In this document: positions 62,601 through 64,000 of the stretch, piece by piece
Layout: every line of letters begins with the position of its first letter
Position numbering within the stretch: the first letter of the stretch is position 1
Assembly: GCF_020740795.1 (NCBI RefSeq)
Contig: NC_067283.1
Location: forward strand, 45,807,659-45,871,658
DNA from: Apus apus
Lineage: Eukaryota > Chordata > Aves > Apodiformes > Apodidae
Reading direction: 5' to 3'
DNA: 64,000 bases
Made by a program: the position numbers and the translations under genes
Notes under the pieces: generated by a model
Told to the model about the DNA's origin: nothing
Database searches by the model: none
The model's input: only the letters and a program-made list of their open reading frames with translations

Positions 62601-63969
62601 TTAAAATCATCTCAGTTTTTTTTTTTAAACAAGGAAAGGCTTTAGAAGAAAATGTTAAGCCTAAAAAGTTTCTTCAAATAATTACCACACATATTAGCTT
62701 TCTCTAGGTTAAAAAAACCCCCACTCTTCATACCCATGACTTCTTCTATCATTTTGGTTCTGGAATCTGCAGAACCTTAATAATACTGCACAGTGTACTT
62801 ACCTTTTCCACAGTCAACAAATGCTGGAAGTAGTTTTGCTTCACTGTAAAGGTACAGAAATATTTTTTCCAATGATTAGGCACAATAATTTCATTTTTCA
62901 AGATCAAATGCCTAAACCAGCCTGAATGAATTACACATCCTGTCATTGTTTCCTTAACCCACAGTTTCAGTTAGTGCTATATATACTCAAACTTTATTAC
63001 ACACACAACAACTGATCTACAAGTCACCTTGGTTACTCTGAAAACACTTAACATAAACCAGCAAGGTACACGAACCCCAAGAAATGTACCAACCAGCTTT
63101 ACTCTTGCAGAGCCACTTGTGTTTGATACAACATCTGTTTCTACTTCTGCACATCTGTAGTCTTCACAGCCACGACCATCTACACGAAGGTCCTCCTAAG
63201 AACAACAATCAAGATACCATGCTCAAGGGAATCAGTAATGAAAAGCTAAAAAAGAACCTGTGACTTTAAAGCTTCTGTTCCTACCCTAAACACAGCAGTA
63301 GAATTAACAGAGTAGCAAGAGCTCCTGGTTTCATGGCTAACTTTCCCTGAAGCCTGCAGCAGAACCAACTGCACTTTTCCGTTCTATTTACCTGAAGCTT
63401 GCACCAAGCTCTCTGCAGACAGACTTAAACCCCTTCTGCCCTGCTTCAACAGAAAGCTCCAGACTACAAAAGTGTCAAGGTCTTGGCTTTGAAAGTTATT
63501 TTAACTAACACAGCATGGGTCTCTTCTGCTATACTCAGGTTCTGTACCTTCCTATGTGTAATTAGGACCAAGCAGACAAACACACATACCACCGGCCTTC
63601 TAAACGCTTTTATCTGTCACAAGCATCCTGCCTCCTCAGACACCGCACAGCTCGTGGCCATGAAAGCCGCTGTCTCTGCAGGAAGATGCAGCTCCCACCC
63701 TGGGCAGAAGGCGCAGCCCTTCCCCGCGGGAACCTCCCCCAGCGCATCGCACGTTGACGACGGGAAGAAGTCGGGTCTGCGCACCGCGGGGCGGGGCGGG
63801 CCGGCCCGCCTCCCCGCTCTCGGGGCGGCGGCTGCTGCCGCCCCCGCGCCTCCCCGGGATCCCGGGGCCTCCCCGCCAAGCCCCCCCCCCGCCCCTTTGC
63901 CGCCGCCGCTACCTGGACGCCATGCACGATGTAGAGCTTCTCCGCCTCGCTCAGCACCACGGCCGCCAT
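44553..63969 (-). CDS. EXOSC7: EXOSC7, exosome complex component RRP42 (eight exons, complete)
   Basis: Non-catalytic RNase PH-fold subunit of the six-member ring of the eukaryotic RNA exosome, which threads RNA to the catalytic subunits in nucleus and cytoplasm. Exons on the minus strand: 63913-63969, 63094-63195, 62382-62476, 56677-56842, 52899-52969, 48330-48453, 47703-47858 and 44553-44657. They sum to 876 nt, exactly 291 residues plus stop, the same as human. Every junction is GT-AG. Signature stretches: LSEAEKLYIVHGVQ, GRGCEDYRC, GHTDILVGVKAEMGTP, TPEFEGRGGEELGTEIANTL, PREHCWVLYVDVL, FDAISIAVKAAL, IGYRHVVDATLQEEA, GKGSLDPESIFEMME and QKVGFLG. The start ATG at 63969 has G at -3 and +4. 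The first exon lies in a CpG island, as expected for a housekeeping gene. Confidence 0.98.
44658..47702 (-). other. EXOSC7 intron 7
   Basis: 3.0 kb with an 18-base A-run at 45953-45970; no interspersed repeat or gene is recognised. Confidence 0.75.
45953..45970. repeat. A homopolymer, 18 bases
   Basis: Uninterrupted A-run in EXOSC7 intron 7. Confidence 0.85.
47703..47858 (-). CDS. EXOSC7: EXOSC7 exon 7
   Basis: Encodes IGYRHVVDATLQEEACCLAS, LLISVTSKGTLTSMKKVGKG and SLDPESIFEMME. Almost identical to human over most of its length. Acceptor AACTTGCAG, donor GTAAGA. A long plus-strand frame over this exon is only its shadow. Confidence 0.97.
47859..48329 (-). other. EXOSC7 intron 6
   Basis: 471 bp, nothing recognised beyond splice signals. 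Confidence 0.8.
48330..48453 (-). CDS. EXOSC7: EXOSC7 exon 6
   Basis: Encodes IPKVRVLEDEEGSKEIELSD and DPYDCIRLNVDNVPCIVTLSK. Acceptor TTCCCACAG, donor GTAAGC. Confidence 0.97.
48454..52898 (-). other. EXOSC7 intron 5
   Basis: 4.4 kb, with a CR1 fragment at 48640-48900 close to the exon 6 side. No other element or gene is recognised. Confidence 0.75.
48640..48900 (-). mobile_element. CR1 LINE 3' fragment
   Basis: TAGAATCACAGAATCATC, then GTTGGAAAAGACCTTCAAG, TCCAGGGATGGTGTCTCCAC, CTGGGCAGCCTGTTCCAATG and CCTCTTGTCCTAGTGCTC. Well-preserved antisense CR1, 5'-truncated. Confidence 0.92.
52899..52969 (-). CDS. EXOSC7: EXOSC7 exon 5
   Basis: Encodes LLECGGNLFDAISIAVKAAL and FNT plus a split Arg codon. 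Acceptor TCCTCAG, donor GTAAAG. Confidence 0.96.
54682..54772 (-). mobile_element. CR1 LINE 3' end fragment
   Basis: CACAGAATCAATCATAGAAT followed by GGGACCTTAAAGATCATCAG and TTCCAACCTCCCTGC. Only the last ~90 bases of CR1 are present. Confidence 0.88.
55705..55719. repeat. AT dinucleotide run
   Basis: Seven AT units within EXOSC7 intron 4. Confidence 0.8.
56677..56842 (-). CDS. EXOSC7: EXOSC7 exon 4
   Basis: Encodes SANATPEFEGRGGEELGTEI, then ANTLYRVFSSESSVDLKSLC and INPREHCWVLYVDVL, core of the RNase PH fold. Acceptor TTATCTAG, donor GTAAGT. Confidence 0.97.
56843..62381 (-). other. EXOSC7 intron 3
   Basis: 5.5 kb, the longest intron in this gene. AT-rich, with no recognisable CR1, LTR, RNA gene or coding sequence. 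Short open frames occur but are unsupported. Confidence 0.7.
62382..62476 (-). CDS. EXOSC7: EXOSC7 exon 3
   Basis: Encodes GHTDILVGVKAEMGTPKLEK then PDEGYLEFFVD and two bases of a Cys codon. Acceptor TTTTAACAG, donor GTTAGT. Confidence 0.96.
62477..63093 (-). other. EXOSC7 intron 2
   Basis: 617 bp of AT-rich sequence; no repeat or gene is recognised. Confidence 0.75.
63094..63195 (-). CDS. EXOSC7: EXOSC7 exon 2
   Basis: 34 residues from EDLRVDGRGCEDYRCAEVET to SARVKL, the N-terminal strand region of the RNase PH fold. Acceptor CTTAG, donor GTTGGT. Confidence 0.95.
63196..63912 (-). other. EXOSC7 intron 1
   Basis: GC-rich next to exon 1 (part of the CpG island, with a GGGGCGGGGCGGG block at 63788-63800 on the plus strand), then AT-rich. 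Nothing else is recognised. Confidence 0.8.
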
Positions 63970-64000
63970 GCCTCCCGCCACCGGATGGCGCCGCCCTCCC
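63640..64000 (-). promoter_or_regulatory. CpG island at EXOSC7 promoter/first exon
   Basis: Very GC- and CpG-rich with GC boxes (GGGGCGGGGC) and a run of nine or more C near 63885, in contrast to the AT-rich gene body. It continues past the window end. In human the neighbouring gene in this direction, ZDHHC3, is divergent, so a shared promoter is possible but is not visible here. Confidence 0.8.
63913..63969 (-). CDS. EXOSC7: EXOSC7 exon 1
   Basis: Encodes MAAVVLSEAEKLYIVHGVQ, 19 residues, ending CAG before the donor GTAGCG. The open frame extends four codons upstream to a GTG, but the ATG aligned with human is used. Confidence 0.95.

Noticed and set aside
63979-63981. GTG four codons upstream as the EXOSC7 start
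   Set aside because: The in-frame ATG at 63969 aligns with the human N-terminus and has a good initiation context.
63985-64000. Plus-strand ATGGCGCCG at the window edge as the start of a divergent gene
   Set aside because: Only 16 bases are visible and they do not match the expected start of ZDHHC3; more likely 5' untranslated or promoter sequence.
1-64000. CRISPR arrays, operons, riboswitches, toxin or phage-type systems
   Set aside because: No spaced direct-repeat arrays or prokaryotic gene layout; the window is vertebrate genomic DNA.

Overview
The window is a stretch of bird nuclear genome. Short fragments of the avian LINE CR1, with tails of the AGAATCATAGAAT type, occur on both strands, and there are bird-type retroviral LTRs. 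The genes have long AT-rich introns with canonical GT-AG splice sites. All three genes match well-known vertebrate proteins: CDCP1 (+ strand, 3' part only), CLEC3B/tetranectin (- strand, complete) and EXOSC7/RRP42 (- strand, complete). As I recall, human 3p21.31 has the same order and relative orientation. The species cannot be told from sequence alone.

Layout. 1-12.5 kb: the last six coding exons of CDCP1 (542 residues: the end of the first CUB-like region, the rest of the ectodomain, one membrane helix and a tyrosine-rich tail) and a long 3' UTR. 12.5-26.3 kb: intergenic DNA between two convergent genes, with CR1 fragments, a 698-bp solo LTR flanked by a 5-bp repeat, and simple repeats. 26.3-34.9 kb: CLEC3B in three exons (signal peptide with basic tail; trimerising helix; C-type lectin domain) with a CpG-rich first exon. 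34.9-44.5 kb: intergenic, with a shortened LTR and a polypyrimidine tract. 44.5-64.0 kb: EXOSC7 in eight exons, whose reading frame joins to exactly 291 residues. Its first exon lies in a CpG island cut by the window end.

The genes do not form a pathway. CDCP1 is a cell-surface substrate of Src-family kinases. Tetranectin is a secreted trimeric plasminogen-kringle-binding lectin. EXOSC7 is a non-catalytic ring subunit of the RNA exosome. I found no RNA gene, CRISPR array, bacterial-type system or credible new protein-coding gene. The observations most worth checking are the absence of basic residues at the site where human CDCP1 is cleaved, a relocated cysteine in its third CUB-like region, clean insertion footprints of a solo LTR and nested CR1s, and AT-rich blocks that could be conserved regulatory elements. 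Comparisons with human proteins rest on recalled family knowledge, not on a search.
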